A stretch of 64,000 bases of DNA from Sporodiniella umbellata. Taxonomy: Eukaryota; Mucoromycota; Mucoromycetes; Mucorales; Rhizopodaceae. Shown piece by piece: positions 1 to 10,612 of this stretch. The stretch lies in the NCBI GenBank assembly GCA_025677835.1, contig JAIXMR010000005.1, positions 410,249-474,248 of the forward strand, given 5' to 3'. Position numbers and translations under genes: made by a program. The notes beneath the pieces were generated by a model. It made no database searches. It had not been told where the DNA came from and saw nothing but the letters and a program-made list of their open reading frames with translations. Each line of letters opens with the position of its first letter. Position 1 is the first letter of the stretch.

Positions 1-592
1 GGTAGATATCACCAAGCAAGTACAATACCTCGGTGAAATCAAGGATTCTTGTGTTGCTGCCTTCCAATGGGCTACCAAGGAAGGTCCTGTCGCTGAAGAA
101 AACCTCCGTGGTTGTCGTTTCAACATTTTGGATGTCACTCTTCACGCTGATGCCATCCATCGTGGTGGTGGACAAATCATCCCCACTTGTCGTCGTGTTG
201 TCTACGCTTCCGTTCTTACCGCCACCCCCGGTATTCAAGAACCCGTTTACTTGGTTGAAATCCAATGTCCTGACTCTGCTATCGGTGGTATCTACTCTTG
301 CCTCAACAAGCGTCGTGGTCAAGTCTTCTCTGAAGAACAAAAGCCCGGTACTCCCATGATGACCGTCAAGGCTTACTTGCCCGTCAACGAATCTTTCGGT
401 TTCAACGCTGATCTTCGTGCCGCCACTTCCGGTCAAGCCTTCCCTCAAGCCGTCTTTGATCACTGGCAAATCATGTCCGGTAACCCTTGTGAAGAAGGTA
501 ACAAGGTGTACGACATCATTCGTACCGTCCGTAAGAGAAAGGGTCTCTCTGAAGATATCCCCGGTCTTGACAAGTACTACGATAAGCTCTAA
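1..592 (+). CDS. EFT1: Elongation factor 2 (EF-2), C-terminal part
   Basis: EF-2 is the GTPase that moves tRNAs and mRNA through the ribosome in the cytosol. Only the last ~196 residues are in the window; the 5' part lies upstream. The frame opens at base 2 and runs without an intron to TAA at 590-592. It carries the domain IV loop DAIHRGGGQ; the His codon at 158-160 is the position converted to diphthamide in all eukaryotes. The end, [11 protein letters not shown], is the usual EF-2 C-terminus. Codon use is strongly biased (GTC, AAG, CTC/CTT), as in eS6 here and unlike the other genes, which fits very high expression. An AATAAA at 651-656 is a plausible polyadenylation signal. It converges with the WD40 gene, with a gap of 91 bp between stop codons. 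Identification is very secure. Confidence 0.97.
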   Translation, partial: VDITKQVQYLGEIKDSCVAAFQWATKEGPVAEENLRGCRFNILDVTLHADAIHRGGGQIIPTCRRVVYASVLTATPGIQEPVYLVEIQCPDSAIGGIYSCLNKRRGQVFSEEQKPGTPMMTVKAYLPVNESFGFNADLRAATSGQAFPQAVFDHWQIMSGNPCEEGNKVYDIIRTVRKRKGLSEDIPGLDKYYDKL

Positions 593-683
593 GTAAATTA
601 AGCATCGAATGAAAAAAGGGTTTTTATTATGATAGAAGCCATTTGTATTAAATAAATCTGAAAGTGTACAAAAAAGAAATTGT

Positions 684-2579
684 TCAATGACTCGCTAAGA
701 AGTTGCCATTTAATTTTTCTTGTAAAAGTTCTGGTAAATGCTGCCATAGCGCTTTGCTATAGGCTTGCCTTTTGTTTTCTGTCCAGCCTGTCTCCTGTCG
801 TTTTCTTTTTAGTTTATTCTCTGTTTCCCAAAACACTTTTTTTCGCGCCAGAGTCTCTAACGAATCCACTTGGCTGTAAGACTTGATAAACCTGTAGGCT
901 AACACTCGCTTTTTGGTAGAAACATAGAGATGTTTGCCGTCTTGAGACCACTGAATGCCATTGATTTTGGCTAGGATCCGAAGTCGTCTGTCCTTTTCTC
1001 CTCGAAAGGAAATCATGGTTACCTCTTGTCTTGCAATCAAGTCACCTGTGTTCTGAGCAAGATTCCCATTGGAAAGAATGGATACCGTCTTGCTCGGGTT
1101 GTGTATCGATTTGGCCTCGTTAAGATCTACCGTGTGAATATAGCCGTAGCGGTGGGTGAACGCTAGTATACCCTCGTATTCTGGATGGAATTGTACTGCA
1201 AATGTATGGCCGCCTGCGTCGATACAATAAAGCAACTCCACTGTGGGAAGCACACGCCAGACGAGTACTACACTGTGAGTATCTGACGTATGAGCAAAGT
1301 ACATGGAAGAAGGGCTCCAAGAGATATGCTGAGAGCAATAGAGATCCTTTGTTCCTATCGCTGTCGCTGGAATCTGTACTTTTTTGGGTGAGCTCAACGT
1401 CAGTCGACCGAGAGGGCTGTAGCCAACGGTCAAAAGAAACAGGCATGCATCATCGCCGACACAGACAAGGGACTGGCCATCTGGACTGAGTCGAGCGTCG
1501 TTGATGGCCACACGCCCAAAGGAGCGAACATGGGTGATCAGCAAGACCTGATGGCAGTGGTGATGTTTGGACAGCTCGTAGATAAGAAGCCCTGAGTCAT
1601 TCATACAGGCAATCAGTAAAAACAGATGGCTCTCCTCTTGAGTTATGCGTACAATCTGAATAGAGTTGGTCATGAGCAACACATTGTTTTTACCCTTGAA
1701 CTGGGTGCCATAGATCTTTTTGGGCTGTTGCTCCATACAACAGTATATTTCGAATTCGCCCTCAAGCCCACCCACTGCCATGTACCCATACTTTTCTTCA
1801 AAGCAAAGAGGTTCAAACGATAAAGAAAGATAGGTATGCAAACTATGCACGGTCGGTATTTCACTTCGCTCAATGTATTTCGTATACGGAACACATTTAG
1901 AAAGTAAACTACCCTGGCCAGATGCAGCTGAATCCTGCAAGGCTTTTTGTGGGTGATAGCGTGCCGATTGCGGTACAGAAACCGAAACATGGGTTTTGTG
2001 ATAGATGAACGGCTGAGGCGCTGTGTTGCATTCTACAGAAGAATCCGTCTCAAGCCATGTTGTGTCAAACTGTTGGTTTCCATGCTCACATCTATCCTTG
2101 GTTGTGTCTTCTTCAGTGACTGGGATTCCGCATTCAACAATCTTATCTCGATAGATAGTATGTAGTCTTTCTGTAACACCATAGTCTGATAATAGTAAAG
2201 AAAGCGAGTTGGCAGACTGGTCGTGGTTAGCTGTTGAGCAAGAGAACAAAAGTTGACGCGGCCATCCTCTCTCGTGATGATAGAAGCTGGAATGGTTCCA
2301 AAACCGGTCTAGTAGTGCTTTCCGGCTCTTCATAGAATAGGTTAGTTTCATATCAGTGGATTCCCAGGTGAATTCGTTGGTGCTATGGGGATCCTCATCC
2401 CACATGTCAAAACCATCACAACAAGCAGCATCGGATAGTTCCGAGCATACAGAGTTTGCATCATCTTCGTCTCGGTGATTGGGCTGTCTAGGCCCAATAT
2501 ATTCATAGTCAAGTGAAAAGAGAGAATCTACTGAAGCCACGGATAGTATATCGTCTTCTTTGTCCATCATGGTGCTCAT
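684..2579 (-). CDS. WD40-repeat protein, DUF2415-like
   Basis: This is an intronless 631-aa protein starting at the ATG of 2579-2577. The first ~90 residues are acidic and serine-rich. From about residue 230 on, the sequence breaks into WD40-like blades, seen as repeated hydrophobic-W/Y strands followed by spaced D/H residues (for example QHISWSPSSMYFAHTSD and AVQFHPEYEGILAFTHRYG). The segment IHTVDL and the late stretch INGIQWSQDGKHLYVSTKK resemble fungal WD40 proteins carrying DUF2415, such as S. pombe SPAC2A9.03-type proteins; that match is from memory. The C-terminus is basic (KLKRKRQETGWTENKR). A propeller of this type usually acts as a protein-binding scaffold; no specific partner can be inferred. 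The 5' flank has a 31-bp TTA microsatellite just upstream of the start. Confidence 0.72.
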   Translation of the reverse strand: MSTMMDKEDDILSVASVDSLFSLDYEYIGPRQPNHRDEDDANSVCSELSDAACCDGFDMWDEDPHSTNEFTWESTDMKLTYSMKSRKALLDRFWNHSSFYHHERGWPRQLLFSCSTANHDQSANSLSLLLSDYGVTERLHTIYRDKIVECGIPVTEEDTTKDRCEHGNQQFDTTWLETDSSVECNTAPQPFIYHKTHVSVSVPQSARYHPQKALQDSAASGQGSLLSKCVPYTKYIERSEIPTVHSLHTYLSLSFEPLCFEEKYGYMAVGGLEGEFEIYCCMEQQPKKIYGTQFKGKNNVLLMTNSIQIVRITQEESHLFLLIACMNDSGLLIYELSKHHHCHQVLLITHVRSFGRVAINDARLSPDGQSLVCVGDDACLFLLTVGYSPLGRLTLSSPKKVQIPATAIGTKDLYCSQHISWSPSSMYFAHTSDTHSVVLVWRVLPTVELLYCIDAGGHTFAVQFHPEYEGILAFTHRYGYIHTVDLNEAKSIHNPSKTVSILSNGNLAQNTGDLIARQEVTMISFRGEKDRRLRILAKINGIQWSQDGKHLYVSTKKRVLAYRFIKSYSQVDSLETLARKKVFWETENKLKRKRQETGWTENKRQAYSKALWQHLPELLQEKLNGNFLASH

Positions 2580-2651
2580 TGTCTGTTCTTAAGAAAAGGT
2601 ATATAGAAAAAACAAAATGTGTATAAAAAAAGAAAAAAAGAAAAGAAATAG

Positions 2652-2691
<40 letters not shown>

Positions 2692-3157
2692 GAAAAAGAG
2701 AATTTCAGAAGAATGAGACCCAAGAACAAGAACATTTTGCAATGGAAGTAATATAAGAAAATATCCAAGAAAAAAAATTAAAGATAAAATGAAATAATTT
2801 TATTATTTTGACTTTGAGCGGGGCATCAATTCCGTACAACTGTAGCCAGTAAAGCGATCAAACCGTCGTCTTTCAATACTGATTTCTTTTAAACATACTC
2901 AACCTCTAAAAAAAAAAATTGTGTGGGACGAGACGTGTAGTGTCAAATTTGGTGTTTTGTTCTTTATTCTCAGTTCTATGCTACAAGTGCGAAGAGAATG
3001 AAATATTAAAAACAAATAAACAAATAAAGCGAGCTCTCAGAAAAAACTTGTACAAAACCCAATAAATAAACACTCTTTGTTTTAAAACACTTCTGAAAGC
3101 AGTTGTGTTAAAAATCTGCTGATGGGTTTGGCTATAACTTTAACGAAATCTTATTCT
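2580..3157. other. Gene-free AT-rich stretch
   Basis: This is the upstream flank of the WD40 gene. It holds a poly-T run joined to a TTA microsatellite (2661-2691) and A/T-rich DNA. I see no open frame with gene-like composition and no RNA gene. Confidence 0.5.
2661..2691. repeat. TTA trinucleotide microsatellite
   Basis: About ten copies of TTA/TAT directly follow a run of T. It sits within about 115 bp upstream of the WD40 gene start, so it probably lies in that gene's promoter or 5' UTR. Confidence 0.9.
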
Positions 3158-3554
3158 TTACAAAGCAATTGCTAGCTCTAAACAGTAACCTCCGTATGGG
3201 TACACCAACATTGGCGCAGTGTACAGTGGTTCTTCTGCATTTGTGGTATGAAACACATCGAACTCCGTCAAGTTGAGAACAGATGGGTCTTCATCTACTT
3301 GTAGAGGCTTACAGTGTATATGTGCTTTTTTTTGTGAGAGTTAGTCTAACGCTTAGGATCAGTACACTACGATACGTTCGTATTCTTTTATATAAGTTAT
3401 ATCGAGTACTGATGTTTGTAGCCTTACATGAGCACATGTTTCTGGACATAACTGGCCGCATGGCTAAAGAAAGCTTCGGGCTTTATCTGTAGTGTTCTGG
3501 CAACGCTAGCAAATACTGCCATAATGTCAACAGGTAGTTGGCTCACTGGCCTTT
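3158..3554 (-). pseudogene. C-terminal gene fragment, unknown family
   Basis: Two protein-like blocks lie on the minus strand without a usable start. The upstream block (3554 to 3424) reads as an amphipathic segment containing LPVDIMAVFASVARTLQIK. The downstream block (3307 to 3158) follows a possible 3' splice site and reads 49 residues, including NLTEFDVFHTTNAEEPLY and LVYPYGGYCLELA, then TAA. The phases of the best donor after the first block (GTAAGG, phase 2) and the acceptor before the second (phase 0) do not match; a weak GTGCTC donor would. No upstream exons or start were found, so this is either the 3' end of a decayed gene or a gene whose 5' part is lost. I do not recognise the family. 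Confidence 0.35.
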
Positions 3555-3560
3555 TTCAAA

Positions 3561-4483
3561 AAAAAAAAAAAAAAATAGAAATCAGTCTTTTCATCGCTTG
3601 AAAGTTGCAAAGAAAACAATTTTTTGTACACCTTGAAAAAAAAAAAAAAGAAAAGAAGCTTTATACACTAACATTAATATGCTCTTTTTTTCTTTTTTTC
3701 TTTTTTTTCTTTTTTCTTTTTGTATGGCATGGCTTCCTCGTTCGTTTTTGTAAATGTATTACAAAGTAATTCAAAACTTTTTTTCTTTTCTGGAAAGGCT
3801 CGTTCAACGTTTTGGAGTTTCAAGGGACAAAACGTATCTCAAACTTAGTCAACCGGTGTTTTGATACTATTTAACATGTTTTATTATTTACTTGGATGCT
3901 CTGATTATCTATTTCATCAGTTGCTTTGGTATTGAAGGGTGATTGACAAATCTTTGAGATCTTTGGATTTGAAAAAGACCTCACATATAGCATGTATTTA
4001 TTCACTACTTTTTTTTTTTTTTTTTTTTTTTTTTTGAAGAAAATAAGAATACTTTAGCTTCATTTTTCATAGTTATACACTAGCAGAATTGGCTCTGTGG
4101 GTTTAAAATTACTATTTATTATATTTTTCCATTTCTATTGTTGCATATACATCGTTTAAATTCAAAACAATAAGGAGATTAGTGCACCTGTTTTTTTTTT
4201 TTTTTTTTTGTGTGTGGTACAACAGGATATTTTAGTAAGAAAAGGCTCTTTGTGCGGAAAAGACACTAGGAATTTCGTTTTCTACAAAAAATACCTGAAT
4301 TCTCAGTAATTTCTAAATCTACATCTTATAAAAATGCCAGCTTGTAAACTGGTTTTGTACATTTGCATCAGGCACACGTTCCCTATCAAGTGCCTTGTTT
4401 GACTTGTCTAGTTGTAGTTCAAATTCAAAGCCCCGCTCTTGCTTTTTTAAAACCGCAATTTGGCGCTGGAGGCATTATACACT
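3561..4483. other. Gene-free, poly-T rich stretch
   Basis: Several long T runs (around 3686-3720, 4010-4035 and 4191-4209) and A runs occur here, with no gene-like frame. The last ~150 bp is presumably the RhoGAP promoter; T-rich DNA upstream of start codons is common in this window. Confidence 0.5.
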
Positions 4484-6082
4484 ATGCGACCTACTTCCAC
4501 ATCTTCAGATTCTTCAAGGTCTGAAGCTTTTTCAGATTATGAATCAGAAGATACAAAAACCATAAACAACAACAACTCTTCTCAACAGTTTTTTGCAAAG
4601 CTGGTAAGAGACACTCGTTCCAAAGTTGAGCAAAAAACTTCAGAAATCAACGCTACAGTGCAAGAGAAATTACCAGAGTGGAAATCAAGAGGAGCATTGT
4701 ATTCAAACAAAGCTAAAGAAGCCAGTATAGAATGGAGCAAAAAAGGAAAAGAAGCTGTTGACCGCTGGAAAAAGGACCGCTATGGTAAAACTAATCTTTG
4801 ATGATTTAAAGACCTGAATTCAAATAATTTCTTTAGAGGGACAGCTTACAACATATCGACCTTTACAGCTACCTACCGAGAACCGACTGTTTGGAATGCC
4901 TTTACAAGAGGCAGTTTTACTAACAAAGATAAACAGCGAAGACCTAGTACCTGGAGTTTTCAAACGTTGTATAGATTATTTGAATTTAGTTGGTAAGCTA
5001 GAGTTGGAATCCAAAGAATTACTTTTCTAACATCTTTCAGGAATACACGAAACTGGCATTTATAGGTATTTTTTTTTTTTTTTTATAAAAACAAGTATGA
5101 AAGAACGAAACTCAACCTCTATTCTAGAATCCCTGGAAGCACACTTGCTGTCAACAAGCTAAGAGAAGAATTCAATGATGGTAATATTTAGCTTTACGGT
5201 TTCCTTTATCGTGCACTAAGATGGCTGTTAGATGTAGCGGTAGACTTTATGAAGAGTAAGCCTGACCCACATGTAGTGGGTACTTTGCTTAAGATGTATT
5301 TGCGAGAACGTAAGGACAAGCCCATGTTGTTTTTATAAACGGTTAACAAATAGATAGTCCCTGAACCTATAATTCCTGTGGAACTTACGGCGACGCTGAA
5401 AGAAAACACAGACATCATGAAAGTAGCACGCTCGATTGTATCAAAACTTTCAATATATAGCTTTTGTTTGTTACAAATGCTGTGTCATCATTTGAAAAGA
5501 GTGGCAGATAACGAAAAGGATACAAAGATGACAGTATCCAATCTAACGCTCGTCTTCATTCCGACCTTAAATATTGACAGAACACTGTTTCAGTGTATAG
5601 TTGAGCGTTGTCAGCAAGTGTTTGAAGTTGACAACAAACCGGCAGGCCCGGTGAATACGCCACCGCCTCTTCCTCAAAAGCCTCGTAATCTGTTAATAGA
5701 TCCCCAATATCAATCTAAAACACCCAAAAAAGTAGTTCACTCCAAAACTATGTCAGATACAGGAATGTACGTAAACAAAAGTTCTTTGATTTCATCTAGT
5801 AAGGTTCCGCCTCCAAAGCCGGCAAGAGGGTCACAGTCACCAAACACAACTCAAGCTTCCAGACAGCCACCTCCTTTGCCACCTTCCAAACCAAGATCTA
5901 AATCGGTGTCATCTGTTCGAAGCAAATTTATATATTCTCCTGCAACAGAGCGAAATTCCGAAGAACCCATTTGGAGCCAACGAGGTCATGTAGAGTCTGT
6001 AGGGAAGCAGTTTGAGTCATTGATAAACAATACACAGTCTTTATACAAAAACAATTACAATTTTGAAAATAAAATGAAATAG
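4484..6082 (+). CDS. RhoGAP-domain protein
   Basis: The product should stimulate GTP hydrolysis by a Rho-family GTPase and so switch off actin or polarity signalling at membranes. Six exons (4484-4784, 4837-4992, 5041-5065, 5128-5180, 5232-5309, 5358-6082) give 445 aa. Residues ~40-100 are a charged, heptad-like helical region (SKVEQKTSEINATVQEKLPE). The RhoGAP domain spans about residues 105-285: FGMPLQEAV, then VPGVFKRCIDYL, then the arginine-finger strand GIHETGIYRIPGS, then KSKPDPHVVGTLLKMYLRELPEPIIP, split here by an intron, and MTVSNLTLVFIPTL. The C-terminal ~150 residues are proline-rich with several PxxP motifs (TPPPLPQKPR, PPPLPPSKPR), likely SH3 ligands. The ATG at 4484 is the first in frame. 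Exon 3 is only 25 nt. The domain call is secure; the cellular target is unknown. Confidence 0.88.
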
Positions 6083-6113
6083 GCATTTAGCATAGCTTTC
6101 CATCCTCTCGCGT

Positions 6114-6123
6114 ATCACGTGAT
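6114..6123. promoter_or_regulatory. Palindromic CACGTG element upstream of eS6
   Basis: The perfect palindrome ATCACGTGAT contains an E-box (CACGTG), the binding core of bHLH factors. It lies 107 bp before the eS6 start codon and 31 bp after the RhoGAP stop, in a 147-bp intergenic space, so it most likely serves eS6. Function is inferred. Confidence 0.4.
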
Positions 6124-6229
6124 GGTATATTGAAAATCAGTCTCCGAAGAGGCAGTGAAGAAGTTCCCTGATTTCCCAAAGTAAACGAATCTTCCTCTTT
6201 TAAACTCTAGGTTCGACCTTACAGCTACC

Positions 6230-7385
6230 ATGAAGGTAACTTGTCAAAATTAACTGTAAGTCAGCAGAAAGAGATGCCTCGAAGCGGATGGGTGATGGAT
6301 GGATGGATGAATTAAAAAGCAAGAAAAGACAACGTGTGAAAAGGAAAAATATTTTTATGGGTCACCATGTTCCCAAAAACAGCCAATTCAGCGCAATTGA
6401 ACAAACTATGAGACAAACGCCTCTCTTTCTTACATTGGAAAGAATAAGTCTTTTGCATCTCTTTCTGCTACAGACATACATCCTTTTTTGCCTCATGACT
6501 TTCCCATTAACGCTTGTTTTGTAGCTTAACATTGCGAACCCAGCTACCGGCTGTCAAAAATTGATCGATATTGAAGATGAACGTCGTCTGTAAGTTACAT
6601 ACACATAAAAAAACAAACTGTTGTACAGCTAGTACTTGATATTGTTTACTTACGATCAGCTGTTTATAGCCGTGGTTTCTACGATAAGCGTATGGCCCAA
6701 GAAGTTTCCGGCGACTCCCTCGGTGACGAATTCAAGGGTTACGTTTTCCGTATCACTGGTGGTAACGACAAGCAAGGTTTCCCCATGAAGCAAGGTGTTC
6801 TCTTGCCTCACCGTGTCAAGCTCTTGATGTCCAAGGGTCACTCTTGCTACCGTCCTCGCCGTACTGGTGAACGCAAGAGAAAGTCCGTCCGTGGTTGTAT
6901 CGTTGGCTCCGACTTGTCTGTCTTGTCTCTCGTTGTTGTCAAGCAAGGTGAACAAGATATTCCCGGTTTGACCGACACCACCGTTCCCAAGCGTCTTGGC
7001 CCTAAGCGTGCCTCCAAGATTAGAAAGTTCTTTGTAAGTTTTAGTCTTGAAGACAATACGACTTTTATTAATTAAACACTTTCTTTATTTCTAGAACTTG
7101 TCTAAGGAAGACGATGTACGTAAGTATGTCATCCGCCGTGAAGTCCAATCCAAGACTGAGGGTAAGAAGGTCTACACCAAGGCCCCCAAGATCCAACGTC
7201 TCGTTACTCCCCGTACTCTCCAACACAAGAGACACAGACAAGCCATCAAGCGTAGAAGAACTGAAGCTTCTCGTGAGGCTGAAGCTGAATATAAGCAATT
7301 GCTTGCCAAGCGTGTCAAGGAAGCCAAGGACAAGAAGATTGAGCGTCGCCGCACTTCTTCCATGCAAAAGTCTGCTTCTGCTTAA
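6230..7385 (+). CDS. RPS6: 40S ribosomal protein eS6
   Basis: eS6 is a small-subunit ribosomal protein, whose C-terminal serines are phosphorylated downstream of TOR/S6-kinase signalling in other fungi. Four exons (6230-6235, 6525-6589, 6670-7033, 7095-7385) give 241 aa. The first exon is only ATGAAG, a common design in ribosomal protein genes, followed by a 289-bp intron that is by far the longest in this window. The protein starts [20 protein letters not shown], continues with [12 protein letters not shown] and [16 protein letters not shown], and ends [17 protein letters not shown], with the RRRTSS phosphorylation context. Codon bias matches EF-2. Identification and exons are very secure. 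Confidence 0.97.
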
Positions 7386-8422
7386 ATCATTTGATTTAAT
7401 AATAAAAAACTCATTAAAATCATCAACAGTAGAAACAAAGCAGGGGTATTTCTTGTAAAAGGATTCTGTGTAGTGCTACAATCAACGCGGTCTATATTAT
7501 ATTTACAACTTTCGTCAACCCTCTTCACTCTTTCAGGAAGCTGTCCACTCGAAAAGCGAACCTGTCCGGCTCATCATATTTTGTGTCCGGCCGCTTGGAC
7601 ACTGAATTAGTCTCTGATGTACGTTCCTGAGCTATTGTTATAAAATATTTTTACACAAACGAAATGCTAACCAGAGTCTCTTTCATTAAAAATACCGCTT
7701 TGTATTATTCTATGGCGTGTTTCTTCTTGTGGTTATTTGCTTAAATATTTACTCCTGCGGTATCTCGTGTCAATGGTCTAGTTTTGTTATTCGACAAACC
7801 AAACATCGTTCTTGATTAGAGCATTTGTATACATTTGAAAACCGTTACTAGTCTCTTAATGTAGCCTCTGCATAGAGTTTTTCACTGGTTAGTGAAACCA
7901 ATTAATTGTTTCTGTTTTGAAAAAAATTCAAAAACAGTCGGGGTAAATCTTTTACTGTAGAAGGAAGTGTTTTAACATAAGAGTGAAAGTCAGTGAAGCA
8001 GCTTGCATGCTTTTTATTCATCAATAGAAGAAAAAAAAGCTTTAAAAGCTTTAAAGACACATAAATTGACTTGAGGCCCAAATGGATGAAAATTCAATCG
8101 ATGTTTATAACGCATATGCACAACTTTCCAGCAATTTCATGAATAGTCATTGTCGCTTTTTTCTCTTAAGTTGAACTGCTATCTGTATTTAGTATTACAT
8201 GAAAGTTGCAGAGAAGTTAAGTTTTTTTTTTGCTCATCCTCTTACTATAATCCTGCATACTCAAATCTCTATGAAAAAAAAAGATGTTTAAGAGCCCAGT
8301 ACTTTTACTCCCACTTTTCCGTTTTGGTGTATAGCTTAGCATAACAAATCCGAAACCTGTTCGTATAAAAAACACCTACAGTCGGGTAGAGGCCCTTTTT
8401 TTTAAAAAAAAAATTCAACAAG
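7386..8422. other. Gene-free stretch with a small inverted repeat
   Basis: About 1 kb between eS6 and the MpaB-like gene. GTGTCC (7583-7588) and GGACAC (7597-7602) form a 6-bp inverted repeat around an 8-nt loop, and TGTCCGG occurs twice (7563 and 7584). Otherwise only A/T-rich DNA is seen. Confidence 0.45.
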
Positions 8423-9690
8423 ATGATCCTCGACCACTTTATTAGCCCCTTAGGGTTGGCGATTGCTGTTGTATCATTATTGACTACCTCATATATGTTA
8501 TACATCAGATATCATCGCTACGACTACTTGAACTCCCTAATCGAAAAGTATCCAAATCCAAATATTGTTCTTGAAGACTACAATGTTGCTTTTGAAATAT
8601 ACAGCAACCTTTTAAACAGGGAGTTTCCATGTAGACTACTTACAATATTGGAAATGAAAGTTATGCTTATAATTTTGTGCCATAGTTTCCAATAAAATAG
8701 CTTTATCTATGGTTTTCATCAAGACAATATCTATAAAATCAATTAGTGACATGCTGCTAAGAAAAAGTGAAACGCTTGACAACTCTGCTTATCGTCTGGA
8801 AAAAACTGGCCTTAATCTTTACGATGTTATAGAGCCTTATGCTAGAATACAAAATCGAATCATGCAAGGCCAACCACCCAACGAAAAGCAAGTAGCTGAG
8901 CAGTTCAGACGTCAAGAAAAATCTATCCAGCGAATAAACAAGACACATTCAAAATACAAAATATCCAACGATGAGTACCTTTATGTTCTATATGCTTTTG
9001 CTACAGAAATAGTGCGCTGGGTAGATCTATGCGAATGGAGAAAACTCGATATTCGTGAAATTAACGTAGGTTAACATAAAACGGTAAAGGAGCCATCGTA
9101 ACATTTATCTTTCTATTCCTAAATAAAGGCTGTTTTTAAAGTATGGTATGAGATAGGCATCTTGCTGGGTATCAAAGATATCCCATCCACCTATCAGCAA
9201 TGGAAAGATAATATGGAGGTAACTACTTTAAAACAAATAACTTCTAAAGAAAATATTATAGGATTATGGGGAAAAAAACGCGGAATATGTACCTCGTAGT
9301 AGGGAAGGAGTCATTGCATCAATGGAGTACTTTACTGGAGTTTTGTCGTTGCCAATTAAGACCTTGACAAATATATTATTTCCATGTGCCTTAAAGGATT
9401 ATGAGCGTATCTCATTTGGTATACGTAAACCTTCTTTTTTAAAACGTGCTCTATTTGGAACTGTTTTACTCTTGCGTAGACTGACTTTGCGATATTTTTA
9501 TTTGCCAAAGGAGTTGTATACGCTGAACATTCCTTTTGATTTTGATATGGAGGAGAAGATAGCATCTATTAATCCTCATAAAAACACGAATATCAGCGAA
9601 AAATCAAGTACGAAGAAAAAACCGAAGATAGAAGACTTTGTTCCTCAATGTCCTCATTTTGCATCTTTTTCTAAAGACATAAAAATTTGA
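8423..9690 (+). CDS. MpaB/DUF2236-family membrane-anchored oxygenase
   Basis: The MpaB family contains ER-bound oxygenases (mycophenolic acid biosynthesis) and relates to rubber oxygenase Lcp; the substrate here is unknown. Four exons (8423-8630, 8686-9065, 9129-9218, 9262-9690) give 368 aa. Residues ~7-28 form a membrane anchor (LGLAIAVVSLLTTSYMLYI). The family pattern follows: NREFPFSNKIALSMVFIK, then QRINKTHSKYKISNDEYLYV (the conserved His-containing segment before an N-D pair), then EIVRWVDLCEWRKL, then WYEIGILLGIKDIP and YVPRSREGVIA. The FPFSNK junction requires a 55-bp intron with donor GTAGAC; reading through it hits a stop. The tail is basic (STKKKPKIEDF). Family assignment is from pattern memory but matches along the whole length. 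Confidence 0.8.
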
Positions 9691-10218
9691 TCAAATATTT
9701 TTCTTGATTGTTAAAGATTAACTAAAAGTCTGTATCCTTTACATTGCCCTTCCTTGTTTCCCAAGGTCATTTAGAAGTTCTTTTTTATCAAGGCCGTTTT
9801 ATTATACAGGAAACAGAATGCCTTGTAAGCGATAGATCTTAATATACTTCATCATGTTAGGCGCTGCACTTTAGCTTGTGAATTGTTAAAAATGCTTTTT
9901 GTTGAAGCTACTCCTTCTGAGACATACATAAAATCATTAACATGACTTTTTTTTTATTTAAAGTAAAGCGTGTTATTAATATGCATTCTCTTTTTACTCT
10001 TGTACTCTTACTCATGTCATTATTTTTAGGCGGCCACTAATTAGAAGCGCTGTAAGCATAGTTTTTTTTTTTGCTTAAAACCAACAACTTGGGACTAGTA
10101 ATTTACACCATATCCAGATTCTATTAATTTCAAATTGTTCACTGGTTTATTAGGCAAGCGCAACTTTTAATGAATGCAAACGAAAAATCAAAATAAAGTT
10201 TAGCCTCAAGCAAATAAG
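9691..10218. other. Gene-free stretch
   Basis: AT-rich spacer downstream of the MpaB-like gene. No gene-like frame is visible. Confidence 0.45.
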
Positions 10219-10612
10219 GATGTGTTGTTTTTGGAATTTGATTACAGACAACAAAAACGTCTATATAATTCCATTTTTGACCATCTTGAACCAATAAAAA
10301 AAACAGAGTTTTGCAATTTTATATTCGTAGGTAAGTATGCATATGCAAAACCACGGAGACCAGCCTTGAAATTAGGTCTTATCTTCAGGACTTTGGCAAG
10401 AAACCATACTCAAATTATATTGGTCCGAAGCTTTAAGGTAAGCTTGTTGTTTGGATCATGCTAGATACTAGTCAATGGAGTGTACGATTAGTGTTTTTAG
10501 CTATCAATTGAAATTGAAAAGACACTCGCAATTCAACGCCTCTAACATTTACCAGATACCACGAAATCCAGCTCTTATAAACCAAAAAAAAGTTGCTTCT
10601 ATACACACATAG
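10219..10612 (+). CDS. Unidentified spliced gene-like block (83 codons, no start)
   Basis: Three blocks join in a single phase with good splice sites: 10219-10330 (donor GTAAGT), 10389-10437 (acceptor TTCAG, donor GTAAGC) and 10522-10612 ending in TAG. Together they encode 83 residues, beginning DVLFLEFDYRQQKRLYNSIF and including FVGLWQETILKLYWSEALR. An alternative acceptor (TTTTTAG at about 10500) keeps the same frame. No ATG-bearing first exon was found: upstream in-frame sequence is closed by stops. It could be the 3' part of a small gene or a decayed copy. I do not recognise the protein. Confidence 0.3.

Noticed and set aside
684..2742. Overlapping ORFs on both strands across the WD40 gene (for example 1120-1446, 1202-1489, 1670-1990, 2509-2742)
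   Set aside because: They are shadows of the single intact 631-codon frame, with non-ATG starts or low-complexity N-runs.
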